This document shows positions 11,879 to 17,932 of a DNA stretch of 37,480 nucleotides, one piece after another. Below the pieces are notes generated by a model. The model was not told where the DNA came from. It was given only the letters and a program-made list of their open reading frames with translations, and did not search any database. Positions within the stretch are counted from its first letter, which is position 1, and every line of letters starts with the position of its first letter. Position numbers and translations under genes: made by a program. Where the stretch lies: positions 1-37,480 of the IMG/VR virus record IMGVR_UViG_3300025108_007749, one strand, 5' to 3'. Source of the stretch: a virus.

Positions 11879-12126
11879 CATTCCATGAACACTACGAAAA
11901 GCGAATCAAGCACCTACAGGAATTGCTGACAGAAAAAAACAAGCTGATTAAAAAGGTAGTTGGTAGATTTGACAGCCTTGATGACACGCCAGAGGTTATC
12001 GAGGGGCTGCAAGAAAATAGGGTTGATTCAAACGGAAAATATAATTATTGGGTAGGTGAGGCGCAGGTTAATTTGATGGCCTATGCTGACATTGCCAAGG
12101 ATTTAAAGGAGCTGGTAAATGATTGA
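11875..12126 (+). CDS. Hypothetical protein with N-terminal coiled coil
   Basis: 83 residues. A charged helix (Tyr-Glu-Lys-Arg-Ile-Lys-His-Leu-Gln-Glu-Leu-Leu-Thr-Glu-Lys-Asn-Lys-Leu) opens the protein; the rest is mixed with Tyr-Asn-Tyr-Trp-Val-Gly-Glu and a C-terminal helix. GGAG lies ten bases before the ATG, which overlaps the upstream stop. Not recognised. Confidence 0.68.
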   Translation: MTFHEHYEKRIKHLQELLTEKNKLIKKVVGRFDSLDDTPEVIEGLQENRVDSNGKYNYWVGEAQVNLMAYADIAKDLKELVND

Positions 12127-12358
12127 ACTAATAGCCTACATAAGCCTGATATTCCCATGCGCAATAGGCATCATGACGATTTACTTCTGGTGCAAGAAAC
12201 CCAAACCACCAGCCGATGACAGCAACCGGATCAACAACATAACCGCGTGGTGGATAGGACTGACAAGGCCGGAAGTGTTGGCCATGAGTCTCAAATATTT
12301 TGGTAACGATGTCTTAGAGAACATCAAGAAAGTACAGGAGAGTGAGAATGGAAAGTGA
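12119..12358 (+). CDS. Small membrane-anchored protein
   Basis: 79 residues; AGGAG seven bases before the ATG. One N-terminal membrane helix (Ile-Ala-Tyr-Ile-Ser-Leu-Ile-Phe-Pro-Cys-Ala-Ile-Gly-Ile-Met-Thr-Ile-Tyr-Phe-Trp) is followed by Lys-Lys-Pro-Lys-Pro-Pro and a 45-residue soluble part with Ala-Trp-Trp-Ile-Gly-Leu-Thr-Arg-Pro-Glu. By the positive-inside rule the tail should be cytoplasmic. It overlaps both neighbours. Confidence 0.68.
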   Translation: MIELIAYISLIFPCAIGIMTIYFWCKKPKPPADDSNRINNITAWWIGLTRPEVLAMSLKYFGNDVLENIKKVQESENGK

Positions 12359-12515
12359 AAAGCTATACAGCATCTATTCAAACAAAAGCCCCTCAGAACA
12401 GGGCATATTAGCCAGAAACAAGCAGCGCATGAGGTGGTTAAGAAGCTACCAGCGCAACGGCTCATGTCAGCGTAAGCTAGAGAAGTGTGGCGTATTGAAG
12501 CGAGGTGATGAGTGA
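12348..12515 (+). CDS. 55-residue basic protein
   Basis: Read directly from the sequence. AGGAG lies seven bases before the ATG and its TGA overlaps the RusA GTG (GTGA). The product is Lys/Arg-rich, including Arg-Asn-Lys-Gln-Arg-Met-Arg-Trp-Leu-Arg-Ser-Tyr and two Cys (Gly-Ser-Cys, Lys-Cys-Gly), and may bind nucleic acid. It lies between a membrane protein and the Holliday-junction resolvase. Confidence 0.75.
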   Translation: MESEKLYSIYSNKSPSEQGILARNKQRMRWLRSYQRNGSCQRKLEKCGVLKRGDE

Positions 12516-12880
12516 ACACCACGAAAATAAAGCCAATGAGCATTAACCAAGCATGGCAGGGTAAGCGGTACAAGACACCCAAGTACAAAGCATGGCGTGA
12601 GCAGGTCAGCTTTATGCTGCCACCACAGATTGACTTACCGGAAGGCAGGAAAGCCCTTTGTGTGACGTTCGGGGTATCGTCAAAGCTATTCGATACAGAC
12701 AACGGTATAAAGCCTTTCCTTGACGCACTGCAAGATAAATATGGCTTCAATGACCGTGAGATTTACGTTCTATGTTCTGCCAAGGTTGACGTGCCAAAGG
12801 GCAAAGAGTACATCAAGTGGGAACTATCGAGCCTTGCAGCCTTTGACGATTTTGTTGATGTTTTAAAGAGTATCGAATGA
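12512..12880 (+). CDS. rusA: RusA-family Holliday junction resolvase
   Basis: 122 residues. It starts at GTG (GTGA overlap with the preceding stop). The RusA signature is present: an N-terminal Pro-Met-Ser-Ile-Asn-Gln-Ala-Trp-Gln-Gly with Arg-Tyr-Lys-Thr, and the acidic active site Asp61-x-Asp63-Asn-x-x-Lys67 ... Asp71-Ala-Leu followed by Asp81-Arg. RusA dimers cut four-way junctions at CC-dinucleotide sites; in phages they resolve recombination intermediates and branched DNA before packaging. It completes a recombination set with RecT and SSB from the opposite operon. Confidence 0.93.
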   Translation: MNTTKIKPMSINQAWQGKRYKTPKYKAWREQVSFMLPPQIDLPEGRKALCVTFGVSSKLFDTDNGIKPFLDALQDKYGFNDREIYVLCSAKVDVPKGKEYIKWELSSLAAFDDFVDVLKSIE

Positions 12881-13059
12881 TTAAAGCCTTACCCGACCCA
12901 GAACTAAACGACCTTGAGAACTCGCTAATTGAGGTAATCAACAACTACAGTCGCAGGGCTGAGAAAAACGGGGAAGTCTTATTGCTAGACCACGTTATAA
13001 CCAGATTAGAGGTGGTCAAACAGATTTACATCCTTGAATATATAGAGGCGACCAGATGA
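12877..13059 (+). CDS. Hypothetical small helical protein
   Basis: 60 residues, acidic and helical (Asn-Asp-Leu-Glu-Asn-Ser-Leu-Ile-Glu-Val-Ile-Asn-Asn-Tyr; Val-Ile-Thr-Arg-Leu-Glu-Val-Val-Lys-Gln-Ile-Tyr). It overlaps the RusA stop (ATGA) and the next start. No recognised family. Confidence 0.68.
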   Translation: MIKALPDPELNDLENSLIEVINNYSRRAEKNGEVLLLDHVITRLEVVKQIYILEYIEATR

Positions 13060-13658
13060 GCATAAAAACAGCCATATCCAAAATGCTGCCCAAGTCGGTT
13101 AATTACATGTCATCCGGTGGCAGTGCATTCGAGGCTTTAACCTGTGGCGACATACAAGGGCTACTAATGAGCTGCGAGGCCACACCGCTTATATGGTCAA
13201 TGCTTCACGCCCAACAAAAAATCGGGCTACAGACAGAAAGGCATAAGGTTGTCTGGCATTCAAAAGAATATCTTGATGAGGACGGAGAAGCGCAGACTAA
13301 ACACTGGTGTACTGTTGAGAAAAACACAAATGACACCGCGCTTAATGAATTTCAAAGATTGCTTGTGCCGTGGACATACAACCGCCTGCAAGACAAACAC
13401 AAGGGTATGCCACTGTCCTACATAGCCAAGAACCACACAAACGCCCTGAATGCGTCCTACGAGCTGTCAGAGGGTTTGGCTAAGTACCTTGCACGGCATA
13501 AGGTGAAGGCTGACAAGATGGGCATGTACTTCGAGATAGAAAAGAGCAAGTTTAGCCGGTACTATGCACCGTTTATCCGTGAGTGTGTGGCTGACTTAGA
13601 GGCACAATTGGGTAGGCTTGAAAGGCAGATTAAAGAAAAATTGCAAAATAATGAATAA
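13056..13658 (+). CDS. Unknown 200-residue protein in the antiterminator (Q) position
   Basis: GAGG seven bases before the ATG. It is the last gene before the probable late promoter and terminator, the place of lambda Q. I do not recognise a Q, RinA or ArpU signature. The sequence has a Ser-Ser-Gly-Gly-Ser turn near the N-terminus, Cys-Gly-Asp and Ser-Cys-Glu, a central Trp-Cys-Thr-Val-Glu-Lys, and a long basic helical C-terminus (Leu-Glu-Ala-Gln-Leu-Gly-Arg-Leu-Glu-Arg-Gln-Ile-Lys). A late-gene activator role is inferred only from position. Confidence 0.7.
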   Translation: MSIKTAISKMLPKSVNYMSSGGSAFEALTCGDIQGLLMSCEATPLIWSMLHAQQKIGLQTERHKVVWHSKEYLDEDGEAQTKHWCTVEKNTNDTALNEFQRLLVPWTYNRLQDKHKGMPLSYIAKNHTNALNASYELSEGLAKYLARHKVKADKMGMYFEIEKSKFSRYYAPFIRECVADLEAQLGRLERQIKEKLQNNE

Positions 13659-13662
13659 AAAT

Positions 13663-13691
13663 TTGACAATGCAACCCGAATATGCAAGAAT
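13663..13691 (+). promoter_or_regulatory. Probable late promoter (PR'-like)
   Basis: Perfect TTGACA (13663-13668), 17-base spacer, and an extended -10 (TGC before AAGAAT, 13686-13691). It sits just past the last early gene. A strong hairpin terminator follows about 40 bases after the expected start, so the short transcript should end unless antitermination occurs, as for lambda PR'. Confidence 0.6.
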
Positions 13692-13739
13692 TAGTAAGCT
13701 GTTTGTAGTTTCCCCTATAGATAGCGCAATAAAAACACC

Positions 13740-13772
13740 AAAGCCTGCTCCATCACGGAACGGGCTTTTTTT
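13740..13772 (+). terminator. Late-leader terminator (tR'-like)
   Basis: AAAGCC (13740-13745) pairs with GGCTTT (13763-13768); the helix continues through T-G, G-C, one C/A mismatch and TCC/GGA, with a five-base loop, then a seven-T run. It lies between the late promoter and the lysis genes. Confidence 0.85.
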
Positions 13773-13869
13773 ATGGGAAAAATTTATGAAACATGAAGAT
13801 TTTGGCGTGTCAGATGGATGGCACGGACAAGTAAACTAAGAAGGATTCCAAGTAATCTAAACCAAGCAC

Positions 13870-13975
13870 GGGCGGACAGTACACTAAACAACAGACGCTA
13901 AAAGCATTGCAACCGCGAGAGCCACCGCAATGTGGTAGCACAGGCAAACGCCATTATCTGAAAGACTGACCGCCC
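13870..13975 (+). ncRNA. Foldable RNA segment upstream of the endolysin
   Basis: GGGCGGACAGT (13870-13880) pairs with ACTGACCGCCC (13965-13975) apart from one A/A mismatch. Inside, GCTA plus GCATTGC (13897-13910) pairs with GCAATGT plus TAGC (13927-13939), and GGC-AAAC-GCC (13943-13952) forms a small hairpin, giving a three-way junction. It ends ten bases before the endolysin ATG, which has no SD. No convincing ORF covers it. It could control lysis timing or be a leader RNA; no known RNA family was recognised. Confidence 0.45.
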
Positions 13976-13985
13976 ACACTACACT

Positions 13986-14291
13986 ATGAAACTTAAACGA
14001 GGCGTAAAACTTGGGGGCGTACAGCCCGAAACAGTTTTGGCCTGCTTTGTCGTGGATGAGATTTACAAAGACCACGGCAGACCCGAAGGTGTGACCATCA
14101 CCTCTATCTGTGACGGTAAGCACATGCCCAACAGTAAGCACTACAGTGGCCACGCCATAGACACCCGCACAAGGTACTTCAACCGCTCCAAGCAAAAGGA
14201 ACTCACACAGGACATAAAAGAGGCTTTAGGGGCTGAGTTTGACGTGATACTGGAACGAGACCACATCCACATTGAGTACGACCCAAAATGA
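13986..14291 (+). CDS. Endolysin, peptidase M15 family (L-Ala-D-Glu / DD-peptidase fold)
   Basis: 101 residues. The zinc site is clear: Ser-Lys-His52-Tyr-Ser-Gly-His56-Ala-Ile-Asp59 and, near the C-terminus, Glu90-Arg-Asp-His93-Ile-His95-Ile-Glu. The pattern 'L-x-R-G-V-x-L-x-G-L/V-x-P-E' at the start is shared with other phage M15_4 peptidases. It would cut peptide crosslinks in peptidoglycan at the end of the lytic cycle. There is no signal peptide, so it depends on the holin encoded next. No SD is visible; the start is adjacent to the foldable RNA at 13870-13975. Confidence 0.88.
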   Translation: MKLKRGVKLGGVQPETVLACFVVDEIYKDHGRPEGVTITSICDGKHMPNSKHYSGHAIDTRTRYFNRSKQKELTQDIKEALGAEFDVILERDHIHIEYDPK

Positions 14292-14530
14292 CTGAACTTA
14301 AACAAAAAGTAGTTGCAAAAGCTGCCAAGGCTAAGCAAGCAGTCAAGCTGTCGTTATACCAAGCCTTTGACGGCATTCTGATTATATGGGCATTGTCGGT
14401 CATCACCTATTTTGCATGGGCAATTATCAAACCTGAGTACATAGCCCAAGCTAACGCAGGGTTTTGGTCATTCGTGACGCTGATGATTACATCCTTGTTT
14501 GTGATTATTCATTCGAGGTTTAAGAAGTAA
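14288..14530 (+). CDS. Holin candidate
   Basis: 80 residues. A basic, Lys/Ala-rich N-terminal 28 residues is followed by two membrane helices (Gly-Ile-Leu-Ile-Ile-Trp-Ala-Leu-Ser-Val-Ile-Thr-Tyr-Phe-Ala-Trp and Phe-Trp-Ser-Phe-Val-Thr-Leu-Met-Ile-Thr-Ser-Leu-Phe-Val-Ile) and a short basic tail. Size, topology and coupling to the endolysin (ATGA overlap) fit a class II holin, which opens the inner membrane and releases the endolysin. Confidence 0.75.
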   Translation: MTELKQKVVAKAAKAKQAVKLSLYQAFDGILIIWALSVITYFAWAIIKPEYIAQANAGFWSFVTLMITSLFVIIHSRFKK

Positions 14531-14754
14531 TGTGGCACGATAGAGCAGGCATGTTAGCTTACATGAAAAACCTTGATTTCTATAATGGAAAGCCTGTTGA
14601 CCCTGAATTGAAAAAAGAGTATTGGCAACTGGTTAAGAAACAAGCAGAAAGGAAGTTAAAGGAGCTTGAAAAACCCGCAATTCATAGAGAAAGTGAGAAG
14701 CCGCCTGCAATTGGTTTTGTCTTGACAGGAGAAAGTTCAAAGTGGCTTGGCTAA
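14530..14754 (+). CDS. Hypothetical soluble protein in lysis module
   Basis: 74 residues, starting at a TAATG overlap with the holin stop. It is soluble and basic with a helix (Pro-Glu-Leu-Lys-Lys-Glu-Tyr-Trp-Gln-Leu-Val-Lys-Lys-Gln-Ala-Glu-Arg-Lys-Leu-Lys-Glu-Leu) and no membrane segment. Its 3' end carries the AGGAG of the spanin gene. A lysis role is suggested only by position. Confidence 0.65.
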   Translation: MWHDRAGMLAYMKNLDFYNGKPVDPELKKEYWQLVKKQAERKLKELEKPAIHRESEKPPAIGFVLTGESSKWLG

Positions 14755-15203
14755 CTGGCTTATTCAACCTACGCAACGTGGCCATCATAGCCGCATTGTG
14801 CTTAACCGCTTTCACAGTCCAGTCACTGCGCATTAAGTGGCTCAAATCAAGCAAAGAATCACTTAAGGCCGAAGTGGTGAAACTTGAGGACAAGCGCGAT
14901 GCATGGAAAGCCAAGTACAACCTTGAGCATGACAAGCACATGGAAACAGTCAAGGCTAATCAATCAAATCAAGAAGCTATCGCAGAACTTGAACAAGAGA
15001 ATCAGCAGTGCGCTCTAACCCGCGAATTGAACGAAACACATGCCGCAAAGGAACTAACCCGACATCAAGGGCGTATCGCTGATATACAGAACAAATATGA
15101 CAAACTCAAAAAGAACTTACCCACTACTGGCTGTGGTTATACAGAGCGTATTGATCGTGCTGTTATTGACCTCATGCAAGCCTCAAGTGGTCAAAGAGAC
15201 TGA
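14742..15203 (+). CDS. Rz: i-spanin (Rz-like)
   Basis: 153 residues starting at GTG, with AGGAG nine bases upstream. One N-terminal membrane anchor (Val-Ala-Ile-Ile-Ala-Ala-Leu-Cys-Leu-Thr-Ala-Phe-Thr-Val-Gln) precedes a long periplasmic coiled coil (Ser-Leu-Lys-Ala-Glu-Val-Val-Lys-Leu-Glu-Asp-Lys; Ile-Ala-Glu-Leu-Glu-Gln-Glu-Asn). This is the Rz layout. With the nested o-spanin it should bridge the periplasm and fuse the inner and outer membranes in the last step of lysis. Its 3' 107 bases overlap the o-spanin gene in a different frame. Confidence 0.85.
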   Translation: MAWLTGLFNLRNVAIIAALCLTAFTVQSLRIKWLKSSKESLKAEVVKLEDKRDAWKAKYNLEHDKHMETVKANQSNQEAIAELEQENQQCALTRELNETHAAKELTRHQGRIADIQNKYDKLKKNLPTTGCGYTERIDRAVIDLMQASSGQRD

Positions 15204-15381
15204 GACCGTAACGGTTTACGTACCTCAGTACAAAGAGTTTGACACATCCCAACTAAACTGCACCCGTCCTGAGTTATCCATAGAGATGACATGGGCAGAT
15301 GCGTTATTGGCATTAAGTGAAGCATTAGATTTGTGTGTATCAAGTGTGGAGCTTGTTTCTAAAACTTTAAACGATGAATGA
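15097..15381 (+). CDS. Rz1: o-spanin lipoprotein (Rz1-like)
   Basis: 94 residues. A hydrophobic signal with lipobox Leu-Leu-Leu-Thr-Ser-Cys27 predicts processing by signal peptidase II and lipid anchoring in the outer membrane. The start lies inside the i-spanin gene, the usual embedded/overlapping Rz-Rz1 arrangement. The mature domain has Tyr-Val-Pro-Gln-Tyr and two further Cys, longer than lambda Rz1. Presence of the pair implies a host with an outer membrane. Confidence 0.85.
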   Translation: MTNSKRTYPLLAVVIQSVLIVLLLTSCKPQVVKETETVTVYVPQYKEFDTSQLNCTRPELSIEMTWADALLALSEALDLCVSSVELVSKTLNDE

Positions 15382-15662
15382 TGGACGCATGGCAATTAGT
15401 GAGTATTGCTGGCTCTTCGCTGGTTGTTGTAATCGGTGTACTGTGGAAAATCATCACGAGTGTGTGGAAAGAAAATAAAGAGCGACTGAAGCGGTACGAA
15501 CAACGAGAACAAGAGTGGCACGATGAGATGCGAAGCCTATCGAACCAAGTTTCCAATATGGAAGGGCGGCGAGAAGGTGAGAAAAAAGGCGTTGAACTTG
15601 TTGTAAGTGCAGTAATAGAAGACATTCGCGCATCCCGACGCGAATTTCAGGACAAACAATAA
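15378..15662 (+). CDS. Membrane-anchored coiled-coil protein
   Basis: 94 residues; ATG at 15378 overlaps the o-spanin stop. One membrane helix (Val-Ser-Ile-Ala-Gly-Ser-Ser-Leu-Val-Val-Val-Ile-Gly-Val-Leu-Trp) is followed by a highly charged helix (Glu-Arg-Leu-Lys-Arg-Tyr-Glu-Gln-Arg-Glu-Gln-Glu-Trp; Arg-Arg-Glu-Gly-Glu-Lys-Lys). The plan resembles small phage membrane proteins of the lysis region; a holin-like or lysis-accessory role is possible but unproven. Confidence 0.68.
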   Translation: MMDAWQLVSIAGSSLVVVIGVLWKIITSVWKENKERLKRYEQREQEWHDEMRSLSNQVSNMEGRREGEKKGVELVVSAVIEDIRASRREFQDKQ

Positions 15663-15667
15663 CACAC

Positions 15668-16093
15668 ATGTACGAGATAATAACTTTACTATCCATTGCG
15701 TTAGTGCCATTGACGATAGTGGCCAGTGCCGCAGTGGTTTACATATTCCGAACGCCTTTCATTAGGGCTTTATCCCACAAGGATAAGACAGCAGTCCAGT
15801 GGATGATTATCGGCATAACGATAAACTTCATTGGTGCAATATTCGACAACTTGTGGTGGTTAATTGCATGGTCATTCCATTATGTTGACCCTGTATCACC
15901 AGCAAAGGTGTTTTTCTTTGATAACGGCTCTTATTCCAACGTGATAGCAAGGCAGATATGCGGAATTATCGGAGCCATGTGTCACATTTTCTCAGGTGCT
16001 ATGGCTCGCAACCAGACAATCAAGCGAGTCACCTGGACAGGCGGTGTATTGGGCGTGTTGTGGGTATCGTATCTAATTTATTTAAAGGGTTAA
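15668..16093 (+). CDS. Polytopic membrane protein
   Basis: 141 residues with three or four membrane segments: Ile-Ala-Leu-Val-Pro-Leu-Thr-Ile-Val-Ala-Ser-Ala-Ala-Val-Val-Tyr-Ile, Trp-Met-Ile-Ile-Gly-Ile-Thr-Ile-Asn-Phe-Ile-Gly-Ala-Ile-Phe, Ile-Cys-Gly-Ile-Ile-Gly-Ala-Met-Cys-His, and Gly-Gly-Val-Leu-Gly-Val-Leu-Trp-Val-Ser-Tyr-Leu. It lies between the lysis and packaging genes and could be an antiholin or a second holin. Not recognised as a named family. Confidence 0.7.
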   Translation: MYEIITLLSIALVPLTIVASAAVVYIFRTPFIRALSHKDKTAVQWMIIGITINFIGAIFDNLWWLIAWSFHYVDPVSPAKVFFFDNGSYSNVIARQICGIIGAMCHIFSGAMARNQTIKRVTWTGGVLGVLWVSYLIYLKG

Positions 16094-16095
16094 AC

Positions 16096-16167
16096 ATGTT
16101 CACATACAACGGCACGATCCAGCCAATTATCTACTACATTGCACCAGCACCTATACAATACAGCTAA
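16096..16167 (+). CDS. 23-residue ORF leading into the HNH gene
   Basis: AAAGGG lies about six bases before the ATG, two bases after the previous TAA. It encodes Met-Phe-Thr-Tyr-Asn-Gly-Thr-Ile-Gln-Pro-Ile-Ile-Tyr-Tyr-Ile-Ala-Pro. It overlaps the TTG-initiated HNH gene by 29 bases; translating it would bring ribosomes to that weak start. Confidence 0.35.
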   Translation: MFTYNGTIQPIIYYIAPAPIQYS

Positions 16168-16810
16168 ATGGAAGCGGTTTAGACAGGACTTCTTGTTTGA
16201 TAACCCGCGTTGTGTGATGTGCCTTGCATCAGGCAGGCAGACACCAGCTAACGAGGTTGACCACATTATCCCACACGGTGGTGATGAGGAACTATTCTGG
16301 CATGGTGAGTTTCAGGCATTATGTAAACGCTGCCATAGTGAAAAGACATGGTACGAAACCACCCACAGTAAACGACTACCTAAGAACATAAGACCCAAGA
16401 GCAAGGACATCACATTACTATTCGGTGCGCCATGCTCAGGTAAGACAACATGGGCTAAGAAGCAACCAGCCAAGGTTATAGACTTCGATGATATTAAGAG
16501 AACAATATCAGGACATGACCCATACGACATGCCATCACACTACATACCCACATGCATAGCAGTACGCAATCAGATGATTGAAAAGACAACAGGTGCATTG
16601 ATTGTGATTGGGACTTTGGCCAACCCACGACATAGAGAAGATTGGATAAACAAGCTATCTGCTAAACCTAAGATGATGATAACACCAGAGCATGAGTGTA
16701 TTAAGAGACTCAAGGCATCAGGCAGACCCAACATAGCTGGACAGGTAGCACTAATCAAACGATGGTTTGCTGAATTCAGACCATTAGGCAACGAGGCTTT
16801 TATATCATGA
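16139..16810 (+). CDS. HNH endonuclease fused to a P-loop kinase/ATPase domain
   Basis: 223 residues from a TTG at 16139; no ATG lies in frame upstream. Residues 1-80 are an HNH nuclease: Leu-Tyr-Asn-Thr-Ala-Lys-Trp-Lys-Arg-Phe-Arg, Cys25-x2-Cys28, Val-Asp41-His42-Ile-Ile-Pro-His and Leu-Cys62-Lys-Arg-Cys65-His66. Residues 90-223 contain a Walker A, Gly96-Ala-Pro-Cys-Ser-Gly-Lys102-Thr, then Val-Ile-Asp-Phe-Asp-Asp, in the style of AAA_33 or polynucleotide-kinase-like phage proteins. HNH proteins beside terminase are needed for cos cleavage in several HK97-like phages, and this position fits. The two activities often appear as separate neighbouring genes. Confidence 0.82.
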   Translation: MHQHLYNTAKWKRFRQDFLFDNPRCVMCLASGRQTPANEVDHIIPHGGDEELFWHGEFQALCKRCHSEKTWYETTHSKRLPKNIRPKSKDITLLFGAPCSGKTTWAKKQPAKVIDFDDIKRTISGHDPYDMPSHYIPTCIAVRNQMIEKTTGALIVIGTLANPRHREDWINKLSAKPKMMITPEHECIKRLKASGRPNIAGQVALIKRWFAEFRPLGNEAFIS

Positions 16811-17061
16811 TTAGAGAAGTAGATGCTGTCATAGAATTAAGGGTGAATGAAATGATGGATAAGGGATTAAAGCCACCGTTTAGAGTAACAGTAAGCGAAC
16901 ATGAGTGGGCTATGCTCAATGACGGCGTTATATACCAAACAACTATGGACTGTGATATTAAATGGAATGACTCAGTGGTGGTTATAAATCCAAATATTAA
17001 CGAGCAATCAACACAAGATGGCTCAGACGATAGACGCAAAGACGGTAAGGATTATTTCTGA
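16807..17061 (+). CDS. Hypothetical protein
   Basis: 84 residues, coupled to the HNH gene (ATGA). It has an early Ile-Glu-Leu-Arg-Val-Asn-Glu-Met-Met-Asp helix, Pro-Phe-Arg-Val-Thr-Val-Ser-Glu and an acidic Asp-Gly-Ser-Asp-Asp-Arg-Arg-Lys tail. Not recognised; lies in the packaging approach region. Confidence 0.62.
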   Translation: MIREVDAVIELRVNEMMDKGLKPPFRVTVSEHEWAMLNDGVIYQTTMDCDIKWNDSVVVINPNINEQSTQDGSDDRRKDGKDYF

Positions 17062-17273
17062 TGGCAAAGACAAACACAAAGAACATGGTCAAGATAGTAA
17101 ACGATGACCTGAGAACATACACGAAGCGTGAGGTTGATAACATCATATCAAACTACACCTATGAGAAAGCAGAGCTACTTGACCAAATCGCTGTACTAAG
17201 AGAAGAACTACATAAGGAATCAGAACTGGCTGACAAGTTTAGACAATTAAAGGAGCTTCTAAGAGATGACTGA
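17061..17273 (+). CDS. Hypothetical coiled-coil protein
   Basis: 70 residues with TGATG overlap upstream. The C-terminal half is a coiled coil (Glu-Leu-Leu-Asp-Gln-Ile-Ala-Val-Leu-Arg-Glu-Glu-Leu-His-Lys-Glu-Ser-Glu-Leu). Not recognised. AAGGAT lies about nine bases before the start. Confidence 0.62.
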   Translation: MAKTNTKNMVKIVNDDLRTYTKREVDNIISNYTYEKAELLDQIAVLREELHKESELADKFRQLKELLRDD

Positions 17274-17325
17274 AGAACAACACAGAGAGCTAAAACACCC
17301 TCAAATCAATTCTAAGGCTGGCTAA
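17266..17325 (+). CDS. 19-residue ORF
   Basis: Starts inside the end of the preceding gene with AGGAG about ten bases upstream; encodes a short polar peptide (Met-Thr-Glu-Glu-Gln-His-Arg-Glu-Leu). The overlap pattern fits this genome, but the size makes it doubtful. Confidence 0.3.
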   Translation: MTEEQHRELKHPQINSKAG

Positions 17326-17515
17326 TAAAAGCATGGACGGCTCATTGAAATACACCATTATCGCACAGTGGCGGTGTATAGACGTTGCCACAATGGGTAC
17401 GGGGGTGTCTGAAAGTAGAAACATGCCAGCCCAGAAAAACGAACGCCCAGAAGGAATTTTATTTTTCCAGAATTTCATTAATCACTTTTAAAATGCAAGT
17501 AATCACCTAACTACC
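17326..17515. other. Non-coding region before terminase, candidate cos site
   Basis: 190 bases without a convincing ORF between the HNH block and terS. ATACACC and GGTGTAT around 17350-17374 form a seven-pair inverted repeat, and GGAA/TTCC near 17452-17468 a smaller one. In HK97-like phages with an HNH gene next to terminase, cos is commonly in this position. The exact nick sites cannot be read from the sequence. Confidence 0.35.
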
Positions 17516-17929
17516 ATGGCCAGACATCCACAACCAAATAACATCAAAGCGTTAAAAGGCGAGGCACGTCCTGAACGTTTCCAGCCTGACGGTGTGGAAA
17601 CTGAAAAGCTGATGGAGCTGCCAGACCCGCCAGAATGGTGGCCAATCAAAACGGTTCAATTCTACCAAAAGAAAGGCGCACAGATGATTGCTCATAAAAT
17701 GCTCACTGTATTGGACATTGAGTATTTAGAAATGTACTGCTTACTTTACTGCAAGATGAACAAGCTGTGGCAAGCTGATGAAACACCATCCATGAGCATG
17801 TACACACAGTTAAATTCATTCGCTGCACAGATGGGCTTGAACCCAATCTCACGCGAAAAGATGAAAGCACCCACCGCTGATAAGAAGCAGAACAAGTACG
17901 CTAAGAAAGGAAAGCCTAAGAAACCTTAA
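17516..17929 (+). CDS. terS: Terminase small subunit, P27/Terminase_4 family
   Basis: 137 residues. It opens with the family hallmark Pro-x-x-Asn-Ile-Lys-Ala-Leu-Lys-Gly and Arg-Pro-Glu-Arg, then Pro-Asp-Pro-Pro-Glu-Trp-Trp, a helical middle and a Lys-rich tail. It recognises the packaging site and recruits the large subunit encoded four bases downstream. No SD is visible before the ATG, although the genomic context leaves no better start. Confidence 0.9.
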   Translation: MARHPQPNNIKALKGEARPERFQPDGVETEKLMELPDPPEWWPIKTVQFYQKKGAQMIAHKMLTVLDIEYLEMYCLLYCKMNKLWQADETPSMSMYTQLNSFAAQMGLNPISREKMKAPTADKKQNKYAKKGKPKKP

Positions 17930-17932
17930 AAA

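Noticed and set aside
12181-12750. 189-codon minus-strand frame
   Set aside because: Antisense to three overlapping plus-strand genes (membrane protein, 55-residue gene, RusA) that have SDs and family support; Cys-rich composition is typical of a shadow frame.
13618-13839. 73-codon plus-strand frame between the Q-position gene and endolysin
   Set aside because: It runs through the late promoter and the terminator hairpin, has no SD and starts inside the upstream gene.
13897-13952. tRNA-like fold
   Set aside because: No acceptor stem, T-loop GTTCGA-type motif or CCA; pairing fits a generic three-way junction only. No tRNA gene was found elsewhere in the window.
13884-14195. 103-codon minus-strand frame rich in Val and Ala
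   Set aside because: Antisense to the zinc-site part of the M15 endolysin and the foldable RNA; no ribosome site.
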